Positions 10,464-22,609 of a DNA stretch of 64,000 nucleotides are shown one piece after another; within the stretch, counting starts at the first letter, position 1; every line of letters begins with the position of its first letter. The notes under the pieces were generated by a model. The model saw nothing but the letters and a program-made list of their open reading frames with translations, was not told the DNA's origin and did no database searches. The DNA lies in assembly GCF_022539315.1 (NCBI RefSeq), contig NC_066316.1, positions 68,001,494 to 68,065,493 of the forward strand, given 5' to 3'. A program made the position numbers and the translations under genes. This DNA is from Serinus canaria (lineage: Eukaryota; Chordata; Aves; Passeriformes; Fringillidae).

Positions 10464-13400
10464 GTTCGTTTAATTTAGGGCAGCACTGCCCATGGCACCT
10501 CACAAAGGTGTGTCCAGGTGTGCAGTAGTGCATAGAGGCTCAGGAAAAAAAGGTGCCTTGACTTGTGTTTCCTGTCTGTCCCATATCCTTGACACTCATT
10601 TGAATGCTTCTCTTCTTTGCATTATTGCTCTCTGCATGTTTGGTTTTGTTCACATGCAGACACACCGATCCACAGGCAGAAGCAGTGGTTCCAAGAGACC
10701 TTCACTTACCTTTTTGCCCTCAGCAATCAGCCGAGGCATCAGAGGCTGGCATTCACCTGGTCTCTGGGTAAGAACAGCCCCTGGGGCAGCCTTTGGTACA
10801 TTTGTGCTGTGTTCTGGAGCAGGTTTTCTTTGCTAAAATTCAGGGGTATTCCCTTTAAGGAATAGCTTTTATGTCTGTATTCCCAAGAAACTACATTGTA
10901 GCTGCTCACATATGATGTATTTTTAGGCAAAATTCAAGAACAGGTGTGCACAGGAAACCCACTCAAGTCTGACCAGCACCAGATATTTTTTAATAACTGA
11001 TGTTTCCCACACTGTCACCCACTAGTTGTTTGCATCAGGGATCATCTCCATAGGGATGGGACTTGAGGATCCTCCAGCTTCAGCAAATAGGTACAGGGAT
11101 TCTGCTGGGTGGTATGTGTGTTGGGGGTGTTTTATGCTGCCTATTATGTACTGAGAAATTTGCCTCTTAGGAGTATTGAGACTGAGCACTCTGTAGCTTT
11201 ATGGATACCCAAGGAATGTTGAACAGGTCAGCAGCCCCTTCCTGCCCTCGCTGGATTTTGCAGCATAGGGATCAGTTGATATCAAACTGGCTCATCTGCA
11301 AAAATCCCATCTGAACTGGGTAGGCTTGTGAAACCTGAATCTCCACCAAGCCACAGCTCCCCTTTCTTCCCCAGGGACAGGGAGGTCAGTCAGGAAATTC
11401 AGTCTGGTGGGGCAAGTGGCCCCACCAGGTCCAGCCAGGTGTCTGCAGTTGTGGTGGGGACACTGTACGAGAGCACTCTGTACATACACTATCACTGGAA
11501 GGGCTCTCTGCAGTTTATTTACCCTGGTGTGCCACCCTCACACTCAGCTCAGCTGACCTTCTGCCTGTTTGCCCAGACAGGTATTGCAGGAGCAGGCAGC
11601 AATTTTTCCCAATTGCTATTGGCTTTGCACTGATGGGGGAAAGCGGTTTTTAGCTCCTGGGTTTGTTTTAAGATTGTCATGACGCATAACATGGCAGAGC
11701 AGTAGCAATGAAGTTTTCGAGATTTTTCTTTGTCTTTTTAGTTGGCAGATCTTTAAAAGCACTCCCAAGGAAGAGTTACCTTTCTGGTCAGATATTGTGC
11801 TGGGATTTCGACCAATGTCCGAAGCAGAACTCCAAAAGTTCCCGCAGCACCGATTTGGTCAGGCCTTTACAACCCTGAAATGTGACTGCCCACCGTACCT
11901 GCTGTGGCTGAAGAAAAGGTAGGGTTTGCTGCAGGCTGGGCATGCAGAGGGAAACCCTGGCAGAGGGACTGGAGGCAAGACAGGGTTTCCTTGAGAGCCT
12001 TAGGTTTGAACAAAACTGGGAAAAGGCTGTTTCTCAGTGTGGAAAATACAACAAACTCTTGCTTGGGGAGAAGCACAGGAAATAAATACAGAACTTTTCT
12101 GAAATGTGGAAGGCCCTATTTATGCAATGTCCAGTTTCTCCCGATGTGTCTGTACAGTGGAGCTTGGAGTGCAAGGGACCCTGGGCATAGGGCCAACATA
12201 GCCACATAGGGGCCATGCTTGGCCAGCCAGAGCTTGAAGGTACATCAGGAACCTGCCATATCCTGAGAAAACATTTGGCGGCTCCACATTTTCCAAACTT
12301 CCCAAGTAATATCCCTCTCTTTTTGAAGGTACATCCAGACCCTGTGAGAATAAGCACATCTAGGAAGGTGTCTTATTGTGAAGACATTACTCTTAAGAAG
12401 TAGCTGGACCAATTAATCTCAAATTTGTTCAACAATTGGAGTAATTTCTTAATCCATTTAGATGAAAAGAGCCCCAAGATGTTAAACATCATCATCTTGT
12501 AACAAATTTCTTGAAAGTTTTCCTGCATAAGATGGGTGATGCACTCACTCTGCAGAGTTATAGTTTCAGAGTTCATGCCTGGATTGACATGAAAGTTAGA
12601 AAATCTGCCAATTTCCAAATTTTTAAGTTTCTCCCTAGTACTGGGGTAAGTATTTAATTCAAATAAGTACCTCTAAAATGAGCAAATGGCTGTATCTGCT
12701 TGAGAGAAAGAGACAGGCTGCAAGCTGATTTGGAGTTAAGTAAAGAGATGTGTACTGACACCAAGGTACAAATTGCTAGCTCAGCTGGTTACTTGGATGC
12801 CTTTCATCACACTGCAAAATGTGAAAAAGCATTTCTTGTTGTAGCAGCCAAACAGGCTGGGAGTTCTCCTGTGGCACCAGTGCCATGTGAGGTCTGTGCC
12901 ATCTACTCGGTACTCATGATCTGTCATGTTTCATTGCCTAACTGAAGCAATTTCTGCTGCAGGACAGCTAAGTTGTACAACCCATTTAGGATCTGCCATG
13001 TGATTTTTGCTCCCTCCTTGTTCCTGCTGTAGTCTTATTTCTCAAAGGATGTAGTCTAATGAGATGATCAAGCTCTTTTTTTTTCTCTTCTCCCTGGTGA
13101 TGAGAAGTGAGAGAATATTAAACATGTAACTTATTCTCAAACTCCTGGTGACCTGCCTAGTATTTATAGACCATTCTCCTGGCAATCCACAAGGAAATTT
13201 TTTGTTGTGCCCACCTTGCTTGGCCAAAAATAGACTTCAGGAATTTTTTCCTGCTTACTTGCCTGAATTCAGGAGTTTTCATCAGGTTTTTTCATTGATG
13301 TATTTTTTATGGCATGGTGACAGAGTCCCAGTTACAACTCTTAGGAGCTCTTCCTGCAAGTTGCCCAGCCACAGCTGCTGCATGAAATCTCTCCCGTTCT

Positions 13401-14947
13401 TCGTAGACAGCCTCAATGTCCTGCTACATCAGGCCCCAGAGCTTCAACTATGGCCTGGATTCTTGGCTCACTCACTGCTTTGTGGGAAACCACTGCCTTC
13501 ATAGTAGAGTTGATGACTTTGCCAGCTGCTAGAATGTTGCAGAGGATGGGATTTTCCACTTAGTGCATCACAGACCTGTCTTCTGGCTTGCTTATTCTAA
13601 AACCCTCAGTAAAAACACCCAGCAACAGGATCCAGCTGACAGCATGCAGAGACTCCAATTCATACTAGTGATTTTCCATAGGGAAGGGCTTCAAAATTCA
13701 GGCAAGTTCAGGGGAGGATTTGCCTTGAAATGGAGCTCAAAAGTGAATCTCAAGAAGATGTGACTTTCACTGAAGAGCAGGCATGTATGTATAGTGCTCT
13801 GAGCCATCCTGGATGACTCCTGGCTGCTGCTCCAGAAGGTTATGGGCACCCTGGGGGTCCTGTGCCACATCTGCCCAGCCTTAGTGCAGATCTTAGGGCT
13901 TGGCACATGGCACTAGATGGCTATGTAGCTCAGGAGGTGAGTTGGGAATGAATATGACGTCATATAACAGGCACATTAAAAGGAGTGTAGGACAATAGCT
14001 CTGCCATTAGCATGAGCAAGTTGGTCAATAAATCTGTTGTTTCCCAGCTTGCTTGGGCTGTTAAATCTTCATACTGTTACAGAAATGAATCAGACCACCA
14101 AGACCTGACTGTTTGCCTAGGGTCTCATGCCAGACTCTACTCTAAAACTGCTCAACTTGCTGTACTTTTTCCAGCCCCACCAGGCTAAATACCTCTGATC
14201 AAATCAGACAAATCACAAACAGAACCTCCATGGCATTTTCTTTGCTTTTTGTCCTCTTGTTTGATTTTGATCATTATGTAAAGGCAAAGGCAATCTATCT
14301 CATTTACTTAATGTTTATAATAATTGCATAAGGGTTTAGGTGTTTCTTTTCTGCCTCACTTCTGGAGTCTTTTTTGCAGGTTGAAAGCAACTGGCACCCA
14401 GATGTACACCAGGAAAGTGGCAGACTTGTGGGAGCTGCACAGTGAATATGACATCGTTGTCAACTGCACAGGCATGGGAGCCCACCAGCTGGTGGGGGAC
14501 AAGCAGCTCTTCCCTGTTAGGGGACAAGTACTCAAGGTTCACGCTCCTTGGGTGACACAATTCATCCGGGATGGAGATGGCTTAACTTACATCTACCCAG
14601 GGATACACAGGGTGACCCTGGGGGGAACCAGGGAAAAGGGGAGCTGGAGTCTCTCTCCTGATGCTGGCACTACTAAAGACATCTTTGACAGATGCTGCTC
14701 CCTTGAGCCCTCACTGCAGGGAGCTCAGGATATCAAGGTGAAGGTGGGCCTGAGGCCGTCCAGGCAGTGTGTGAGAGTGCAGAGAGAGGTTTTGAGCAAA
14801 GGAGGAGTTAAGCTTCCAGTGGTTCACAACTATGGGCATGGGGCAGGTGGGTTTTCAGTGCACAGGGGCACAGCCAAAGAGGCTGCTCACCTGGTGGAAG
14901 AGTGCATTTCTGCTCTGCAAAGCTCGTCATCAAGGGCCAAGCTTTGA
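10292..14947 (+). CDS. DDO: D-aspartate oxidase (four coding exons, apparent frameshift in exon 2)
   Basis: DDO is a peroxisomal FAD enzyme that oxidatively deaminates D-aspartate and similar acidic D-amino acids to the 2-oxo acid, ammonia and H2O2. Coding exons are 10,292-10,463, 10,660-10,767, 11,742-11,918 and 14,380-14,947, all with GT/AG introns. The total is 1,025 nt, one short of the 1,026 nt expected for the 341-residue mammalian enzyme. Visible signatures are the N-terminal FAD-binding fold VAVVGAGVIGLSTA, the TTSDVAAGMLIPH block, IVVNCTGMG, FPVRGQVL, LTYIYPG, the substrate-binding arginine of VGLRPSR (Arg278 in human) and NYGHGAGG. The C-terminus is AKL, a canonical type-1 peroxisomal targeting signal. 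One base is missing in exon 2 at about 10,726-10,727. Taken literally, this shifts the frame after residue ~80 and stops at 11,876-11,878 after 138 residues. All else looks functional, so this is either a sequence error or a very recent inactivation. METTL24 follows 17 kb downstream on the same strand. Confidence 0.93.
10660..10767 (+). CDS. DDO: DDO coding exon 2, with one-base deletion
   Basis: The acceptor is ATGCAG before 10,660 and the donor is GG followed by GTAAGA at 10,768. The first part reads DTPIHRQKQWFQETFTYLFA in the frame of exon 1. After LSN (about 10,726) homology continues only in another frame, as SAEASEAGIHLVSG (10,727-10,767), matching the mammalian SAEAGDAGVHLVSG segment. 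One base is missing between AAT and CAGCC. The second frame is also the one needed to join exon 3 correctly. Confidence 0.92.
10768..11741 (+). other. DDO: DDO intron 2, contains a 175-bp repeat copy
   Basis: Intron with GTAAGA donor and TTTTTAG acceptor. It carries the second copy of the 175-bp repeat at 11,227-11,401, which ends about 340 bp before exon 3. Nothing else is recognised in it. Confidence 0.85.
11227..11401. repeat. 175-bp dispersed direct repeat, copy 2
   Basis: This is the same-orientation partner of 8,037-8,211, exactly 3,190 bp downstream and with one substitution. It lies inside DDO intron 2. The near identity implies a recent origin or homogenisation. Confidence 0.9.
11742..11918 (+). 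CDS. DDO: DDO coding exon 3
   Basis: The exon reads WQIFKSTPKEELPFWSDIVL, then GFRPMSEAELQKF and FGQAFTTLKCDCPPYLLWLK, collinear with mammalian DDO. The acceptor is CTTTTTAG before 11,742 and the donor is AAAAG followed by GTAGGG at 11,919. It is intact in the ancestral frame. In the frame produced by the exon 2 deletion it hits TGA at 11,876. Confidence 0.93.
11919..14379 (+). other. DDO: DDO intron 3
   Basis: Intron of 2,461 bp with GTAGGG donor and TTTTTTGCAG acceptor. No repeat family or exon is recognised; open frames up to 118 codons appear random. Confidence 0.85.
14380..14947 (+). CDS. DDO: DDO coding exon 4 (terminal)
   Basis: This last coding exon encodes about 188 residues, from RLKATGTQMYTRKVADLWEL to the stop TGA at 14,945-14,947. 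It holds the NCTGMG, FPVRGQ, FIRDGDGLTYIYPG, VTLGGTR, LSPDA and VGLRP blocks and the HNYGHGAGG motif of the D-amino-acid oxidase family, and ends RAKL. The mammalian tail is SNL, so this bird copy has a more canonical PTS1 signal. Confidence 0.94.
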
Positions 14948-17399
14948 ATCCCAGAGACTCCTTTTCCATTTACAGCTAGTGCTGCATCTCCTAGCAGCAG
15001 CTTGGACTTTAAGTCCATTACTGTATAGAAGGGAACTAAGTCAACATCTTGTTCCAGTGCAGATACTCAGTGTTATCTTTAACCACCTTGGAAAGGCATG
15101 ATATGCTGATCCATGTATTAGCCCAGCTGATCATCTCCTCCATCTGTCCTGAGCCTTTGTCCTAGTCTCATGTGAAGAAGACAACATACATAAATACTCT
15201 TCACATAACAGATTGCTGCAGTATAATACAAATAACATCAATTTAGCATTTCTGCACCTGCATCTAAAGGGCGTCAGATACAGTAGGCTCAGATTCAGTA
15301 AAAATAGGTTGTCTCCTCTTGTACCAAATCTAATCTAGACTTGCCTTTGTTTCTGCCACCTTGCTAAAAAATTTTATCATTCATCTATATGATTTAAAAG
15401 GAAAATAAAACCCCATGCAGTGCTGCATTACAGTGTTCCAGGTCAGCTCTTACAGAAAGCAGCATTAGGTCACTGTCACACGCAGTGACCGGGCAAGTGT
15501 GATTTTAAGGGCAGGTCTGTGATACCCATCACTGCATTTGCTCATATTGCACCTCAGGGAACTTAAAGTTTCTGCTAGTATTGCCCCACATGAGCTACAG
15601 TTTTGTGCATCTTTTCTCACACTGCTTTGCAAATCTATTTTTTTCCTTCAAGGCCCTCAGATTTTGCTCTCAGACACCAATGATTTTCCCTCAGCCCCTC
15701 CCCTTCTCCCCCACACAGTAACATTGATATGGACTTGTTCTACTGAAGAAGATTTTTCAGAGTGGGCTGGGGAATGCAGCATCCCTTTTCTACTTCACAA
15801 CAACACTGTCTGCTTTCCTTGCAACAGCTGATAGGAGTAAATTGGAGACAAACCAGCAAGGATTCTGACACCGGCATCGGTTTTGTAGAAGAGCCATTTA
15901 AGACTAGATAAACACTCTATGGAAAAATTTGTCTGTAACTGGACATGAGCAAGCTCCTCTGCTGTAAGAAAGCTGAGTCCTCTGCTCACTCCGTGGCAGA
16001 GGCTCTGTTGGGCTTTACACTCCCCTCAGCAATTCAAGCCCTTTGATGTGTCTGAAGATAATCGCTCCCCAAAACTGGATCTTACTATCAAAGTACAGGT
16101 CTGACTCTTAGTGATTAAATGACTCATTAAATCTTTAATGGCTCACTTGAGAGTGTTATCATCCATTTTTGTCTAGCTTTTTTGTCCATAGAATTACAAA
16201 ACCATTAAAAATGCTTCAATAATTCCAGTGATTAAAATTAACTGCTAAATAAAGTTCTAATAATGGAGCAAAGGTCAGTTCTGTAGTTCTGTAGTGTTTC
16301 CTTTCATAAGCAAGGGATTTTCTTTCATTTGATATGGCCTGACAGGGCCAAGAAAGGCCACATTCAGCTACCAACTCCTGCTGTTCTCAGAGAGGATGAG
16401 GACAGTTATCATTTGCAAGGGACAGCTGTCAGAAGAAACATCACCAAATTAAATTATGGGTCAATAAGCGCCTGGGACCAGCCTAAGCCAGCTCTGCCTT
16501 CACCGGGACTGAAGAAGAATGAAAAAGAGAATCCTCATTTTCTCAGCTCTGAAAGCTAGTTTTGCACTCCCCACTTTGTTTTCCCCCCGCTCCCCCCTCA
16601 TTTGTCCTTTCCAGTGGTATGAGAGGGCAGAGCTGCTGCTTTTGGCAGCAGTGTTGGCGTAGGGCTTGTCAAACTGCAGCTTTGTCTTCAGCTAACACTG
16701 AACATAAAAATACGTGGAAAAAGAATATGGGCTCTTTTTCTTAATCTTTATTTTAAGCTTTAAAATAGCAAACAGTGTAACTTATCTTGGAGCAAGAAAT
16801 GCTACTAATGCTAATAGGGTGATCATAGTCCCATAAGAAAGCAAAGCTGTTCTTGTGCACTTCTCTGCAGAGTGATGGGGTTTCTTCTAATCTGCTTCTG
16901 AAAATTTCTGGTTGATACAGTGTCAAAACAGGTTTGGCTGCAAAGCTTGTCCATCTGGAGTCCTAGCTGTGCTCATGGCCAGCAGGGAGGACAGCCACTT
17001 CTGGTCTAGGGTCTTCCTCATCTGAGGGATAGCTTAGTGTTTCAGATTATTTATCTTTCACACAGTTATTGACTTGCCTCTAAAACCATTAATGGTGCTT
17101 CTATACTCCCCAACATCCTGTGAAAACAGGTTCTGTAAAGGGAGAAACTTCTTTGTCCAGGAACAGTGCTTGTTGTCTTCATCTTTGTCTTGAACCTAAA
17201 AACATCATCTGATGCCCCTTTCTTGCATGTTGTGAGAGGTAGTGACTCCATGGCCCATTTGAGTTTATAGAGCTCCACCAAACTCTCTCTCAGTCTCTTC
17301 TTTCCCGCCTTGAAGAATCTTGGTTTACATAATACATAATTGCCTCACTTTCACAAGCCCTGATCTTCATGGGGACATATCTGTTGGAGAAGACAGCAC
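14948..17399. other. DDO 3' UTR and start of intergenic region
   Basis: No coding sequence is recognised. The first few hundred bases are presumably the DDO 3' untranslated region, with AATAAA hexamers at 15,404 and 16,248. The rest is unremarkable AT-rich DNA. Confidence 0.5.
15404..15409 (+). terminator. DDO: Candidate polyadenylation signal for DDO (AATAAA)
   Basis: First AATAAA downstream of the DDO stop codon, about 460 bp after it. A second one is at 16,248-16,253. Which is used cannot be told from the sequence alone. Confidence 0.4.
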
Positions 17400-18433
17400 A
17401 GTAAAGCATAAGCAATCCAGGAGGTCCTTCTCCAAGTGATAGAGCAGCCAAGAAGGCAAGGTGCTATGCTGGACCCTGTTCTTGTCAACAAGGAAAGGCT
17501 GGTGTCCCAAGAGGAGATATTTCTCAGGGGTCAGTATTGGGGCTGGTGCTGTTAAAAATCTTTGTCAGTGTCACGGACAGTGAGACTGAGTGCACCCTCA
17601 CCAAGTTTGTCAATGACACCAGGCTGTGTGGTGCAGTGGATACACTAGAGGGAAGGGATGCCATCCAGAGGGACCTTGGCATGTTTGAGAGGTGGGACTG
17701 TGCAAACCTTGTCATGTTCAACAAGGCCAAGTGCAAGGTCCTGTATCTGGACTGGGGCAATCCCAAACACAAATACAGGTTGGGTGGAGAATGGACTGAG
17801 AGCAGCCCTGAGGAGAAGGACTGGGGGTGTTGGTTGAGGAGAAGCTCCACATGACCCAGCAATGTGTGCTCAGAGCCCAGGAAGCCAACTGTATCCTTGT
17901 CTACATCGAAGCAGAGTGACCATCAGGTTGAGGAGGGTGATTCTGCCCCTTTGCTCTGCTCTTGTGAGACCTCACCTCAAGTGCTGCATCCAGCCCTGGG
18001 GACCCCAACATAAGAAGAATATGTACCTGCTGGAGGGAGTCCTGAGGAAATAATGAAGATCAGAGGGCTGAGAACCTCTCCTATGTATGGAGGCTGAGAG
18101 AGTTGGGGTTGTTCAGCCTGGAGAGGAGTCAGCTCTGGAGAGACCTTACAGCACCTCCAAATACCTAAAGGGGGCTTACAAGAGAGTTGGAGAGAGACTT
18201 TTTGGAAGGGCATGTAGTAACAGGAATGGCTTTAAAATGAAAGAGGATGGATTTATATTAGCAAAAACGTCTTCACTGTGAGGGTGGTGAGGCCCTGGCA
18301 CAGGTTGTCTAAAGATGTGGGTGCCTTATACCTGGAATCATCCAAGGCCAAATGAAATGGGGCTTTAAGCAACTTGGTCTAATAGATGATCTTTAATGTC
18401 CCTTTCAACCCAGACCATTCCATAACTCTATGA
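17400..18433 (+). mobile_element. CR1-type LINE, 5'-truncated and internally deleted
   Basis: The right two thirds read as the end of the CR1 ORF2 protein (open at 17,537-17,854 and then broken) followed by the CR1 3' region. That region ends in the familiar CCCTTTCAACCCAGACCATT block and a degenerate ATTCTATGA terminus at 18,433. The left part (17,461-17,503) resembles the endonuclease domain, and it jumps within about 25 bp to the reverse-transcriptase GSVLG-like box at 17,527. Most of the reverse transcriptase is thus deleted. Frames are interrupted, so this is a dead copy. CR1 is the dominant LINE of birds and reptiles. The left boundary is approximate. Confidence 0.88.
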
Positions 18434-21400
18434 CCCCTTTTCCCTTCATATTAAAATGCTTTCTAGTAATTAATAAGCATTTAAGTGGCAACCAGATACC
18501 TGTCCTGAGTAGTACTAGGTGTTTTAGAGGCCATGGCTGTGGCTGGGTAGTGAGGCAGTCTTCCTCCCAGCTCCGCCAGTTGTTTTTCTTTGCTGTTAGC
18601 TATACTGATTTTCACTTGCCGTTACTTTGTGCAAACTTGTGAGATGATTTTTGCAACTCCTTTAGGCAGTTTGCATTTTACTGCCTTGAATAAAGTGGTA
18701 CCACCAGCACATCAGTCATTTGCCTGACTGATGGATCTGTGGTTGCACACTGGCCCTACCACAATCCCTCAAAGATGCAATTGGCAGCTTCTCTCCACTG
18801 TGAAGAATGGATGATTTATCCTTACCTTGTCTCTCTAACCTGTATGCAGTTGCTGACTCATGAGAGGATCTTCCTTCTTACCCCATGCCAGATTGGCTTC
18901 TTAATGGGTCCTTGGTGACAGATGTTGTTAAAGGCTTTCCAGAAGCTGAGCAGATCATAGCGAGTGGATTGCTCTCATCTGCAGCTTCACAGTTTCCTCT
19001 GAAGCTGTCAGAGGGTGGTGGAGCACAGCTTCATAGGCTCTCACTGCAAAGCTCTGCCAATTCTCCCCTCTTAGTCTGTGTCTCTCCTCGCAACTATTCT
19101 GTTACTATGGCTTTTGCTGTTTGCCTGCCACAGGTGTCAGATTTAATGGCTTGCATTTCTCTAGTTCCCTTTCAGCACTTAAAAGAAAACAGTATCAATT
19201 GCCTTCCTTTTTCTTCGGCTGTTTTAAGTAAAAGCTTATACACTGGCTCTTATAGTGCAATAATTTCCATTAGCATTCCTTAAAAACCCACAAGCAAGTA
19301 ACATCTGCTTTTCATGAATTTGCTACTATCCCTTGCATTTATTTGATCTAAAGCCTCATCTAATGACCCTTCAATCTGAGGCAGTTTCCCTGCATTATCC
19401 CTTTAGCAAGTGGTTCTGCCATGGGAATTTCACTAAGCTTTTCTGTGCTGAACACACACAAGTAATCTGTTTAGCTGTTATGTTAGGATGTGTTTCCTCT
19501 CAAACTCCTTTGCCACCTTGATCATCTGCTGCCTGCATACCCTGGTCATCTGCAGAACCCTCCAGCAGGCTTCCTACTCCTGCTGGTATAGAGGAGGCTT
19601 TTTGTCTAGTAGCAAGTTTCCTCAAAATATTGTTTTAGTCTTCCTTTCTGTTTCTGCTTTTAATTTGACAGAGTTCATGTCATTTTCCTAATTTGGAGGG
19701 GATCTATTTTGGTTCTTTCCCATGTAATTTTTATCATGCTATTACAATGACCCAGTAATTATCTTCCTTCTGGAATATGTCTGATATTTCTGACTTGTGA
19801 TTATAAAGAGGTCAAAATGGCACCTTTAAACAAATGTCATCATGATTCTCTGCTCCTCTCTTCCTCCTTACTCCTCCAGTTTCTAGCTTGAAATTCTTTT
19901 TAAAATCTTACTCCTTCTCACAGAGGCTTTCTTCCTGGTTAAAATCATGCCACAAAAAGATTGGGCATTCTATTCAGAAACCTCATCTTTTGTTCTAAAA
20001 GCTTTCAATTTGCAAATAATATGCTCTAATATTTTGAGAATAACTGAACATCCTTCTGTTATGCTTCCCTGGTCATGGAAAATTTAAATAATCTAAAATA
20101 TGTCCTAGATACATAGTGATACTGCCCTGTGCCAGCTGTACACCTGCCCACAAAGGGGAGTCACACTATTTCAGAGCCTTCAGGCCAGCTCACTGACACT
20201 GCTTTCAGGCAGTTGAAGTTTGTTGAGATGAGTCCTGGCTTGCTTCAGCTGCCCAGCCCCAGGTGTCGGTCTCCAGCAATATCTCATCAGCCATCCATGA
20301 GTTTCTGCTCCTCACCCAAGACTTGTGCCAGGAGCTGAAGCAAAGCTGCGGCCTCTGTTGCCTCTCCAGCTCCAGCTGAAGCTGAGCCAGCAGCTGAGGA
20401 ATTTTCAAAACTCTGTTTTGATCTTAAATCTGTCTGTGCTGCCGCATCAGCTCTGTGGATTTCATCTGGAATCACAGAACAAGTGTCAGAGAAACACTCA
20501 CGTGTGGGAGAGGATTAACAGTGGAAGGTTCATTAAACCTCCCTGACCTGTCTGTGCTTATGAAAGGTGTCCTGAAAGAAAGACTTAGCTGTCACCTGGG
20601 CAAAGCATTTTATCCCTGTGCTGTTCCTTAAGCCCATGCGTGTCTGGACATAAGTTATCCAAACTGTGCTTGAGTATTTCCTTTTTATCCACACTTTCTG
20701 ATCTACATTGAAGAGGCACCCCTGGCAGATGGCAACCAATCTGTCACACTCACATGGAACTTCAAAGGTGTAATTGTGGTATAGAAAGAGAATGATTATA
20801 TTTTGAGACATTTTTATAAATCCTTGCAATTCCAGAGAGCAGATGGGATGTGTGATGGATTGTAGAGCTTGAGCACAAAATAATAGTTTTCTGCAACAGA
20901 GAATTTTCTTGATTTTCTTTACAGAAACAATGCCAAAAAGTCATATTTTCTTGATATAGGCTTTTGCCTCTGCTTAAACAAATTTCTGGAAAATACAGGA
21001 AAATTGGCATTCACCATTCATTACCATCCTCTTCCAGTCAAGGACTATTTGAGGTGAACTGCAAATTCATTAGGAATAAATGTGGAAATTAGAGATAACA
21101 TCATGGTGTGGACCGAGTTTTTTATTGTTTTCACAGCAATCAAGTGACTATTGTTAGATTTTCCTCTGCTCTAGTCTGTCCTGCTCTATTCCCTACTTTC
21201 CACCAGAGGGAGATATTGGATCAAGCAGTTGCTGGAAAAAAACCTCACACCATCTCAAAGAGCAAATGCAGTGACGCTTAATTCAGCGGAAATTTGGGTG
21301 CCTGTCGGGCTCCTACATACCTGCAGGGCTTGGGGGATTTGGGTGCTTCAGTAGAGCTCTGAATAATGATTGTAGATCCTTTATGGATTTATGGAGAACA

Positions 21401-21474
21401 CTTAAAATGAGTACAGTAAAATGTTAAGGTAGCAGCATACCAGAAGTGGTTGTTAACAAAAAACCTCAAGAAAA

Positions 21475-21495
21475 ACAACAACAACAACAACAAAT
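21475..21495. repeat. Short (CAA)n simple repeat
   Basis: About seven CAA units in a row, followed by AATAATAAC. It is an ordinary microsatellite. Confidence 0.85.
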
Positions 21496-22609
21496 AATAA
21501 CAATATTAATCCCAGGTAAAGCTGATGCTATAGCAGCATGTACCAGAATTTTTCCCCTACCAAAAGGCTGGAGAGGAAACCATTGTCTTGGATAGCCACG
21601 TGTCCTGAGTTCCTGATGTTGTGGGTTCTTGGGATCCCCTAGCCTCTCAAGGAATGCCTGGTTTGGACATCCTGTGGGGCAGTCCCTATGGGGCTGCACC
21701 CTGGTTCATGTGTCCACTGGCTCCTGACCAGGCTCCTGGTGAGCCCAGACACCAGTCTGGGTGCTCAGGTATTAGAAATTACTGTTGCTTCAAGATCTGA
21801 AATGGACTGGTTTCTTTCTGTGAATTTCCCCCTCATGTCTATTTTTCTCAATGAAGAAGTAAAAATTACATATTTTGAAGAAGGAGAAGCAGATATGGGT
21901 CAAAAACCAGGCTTACTGTGAAAGGGAGGTGCTAGTGAGAAAAGAAGGGGGAAAGAAACTTTTCTGAAAGAAACAATTTCATACAAATGATATCTCCAAA
22001 AGTAAAAGTAGTTTCAAAGGAATATTTTTCCTGTGTTTTGCTTTCATCCTTTGAGACTGTCTTACACCACTGACAGCAGTCAGCACTAGGGAAGCACTGC
22101 CCCACATCACTTTCCTCTGCTCCTATTAATGTCCACTACCCACCATAACACCAATATAGTTCTCACACAGTAAGAGACGTGTGCATTGTGCATCATGTGC
22201 TGTGCTCCCACCATTGTCACATCTCCTGCTTTTTGATTCAACTTCTCCAAAGTCCCAGTCAACCAGTGGATATCTAAGCCTGACATTCACCTTTCCTTCA
22301 ATTTGCAAGCCAAACCAGACAGGGGAGGTTAGTTTATTTTCTGTGTCATCAGACAATTAAGCTACTGAGCCAGCTGTCGGTGTTTCAGAAGCACCTGTGT
22401 GTGAGCCTTCAGTCAGCATTTTGGCTAAAACAAGGTTCTGAAAAACAATCCTTCCATCAGGAAACACAGTAGAGCCATGGAGGGAGCTTCTCTGTCACAC
22501 AAATGAATGGTTTAGATTGCTTTAAGGATCACCATCAAATATATTAGTGAAAACAAACTTTAATACAAATGCAAAAGTCAGGCAAAGCCCTGATACATGA
22601 TACATATAT

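Noticed and set aside
10464..10836. Continuation of DDO exon 1 and exon 2 frames into introns as separate small proteins
   Set aside because: The extra residues match nothing and lie beyond consensus donors.
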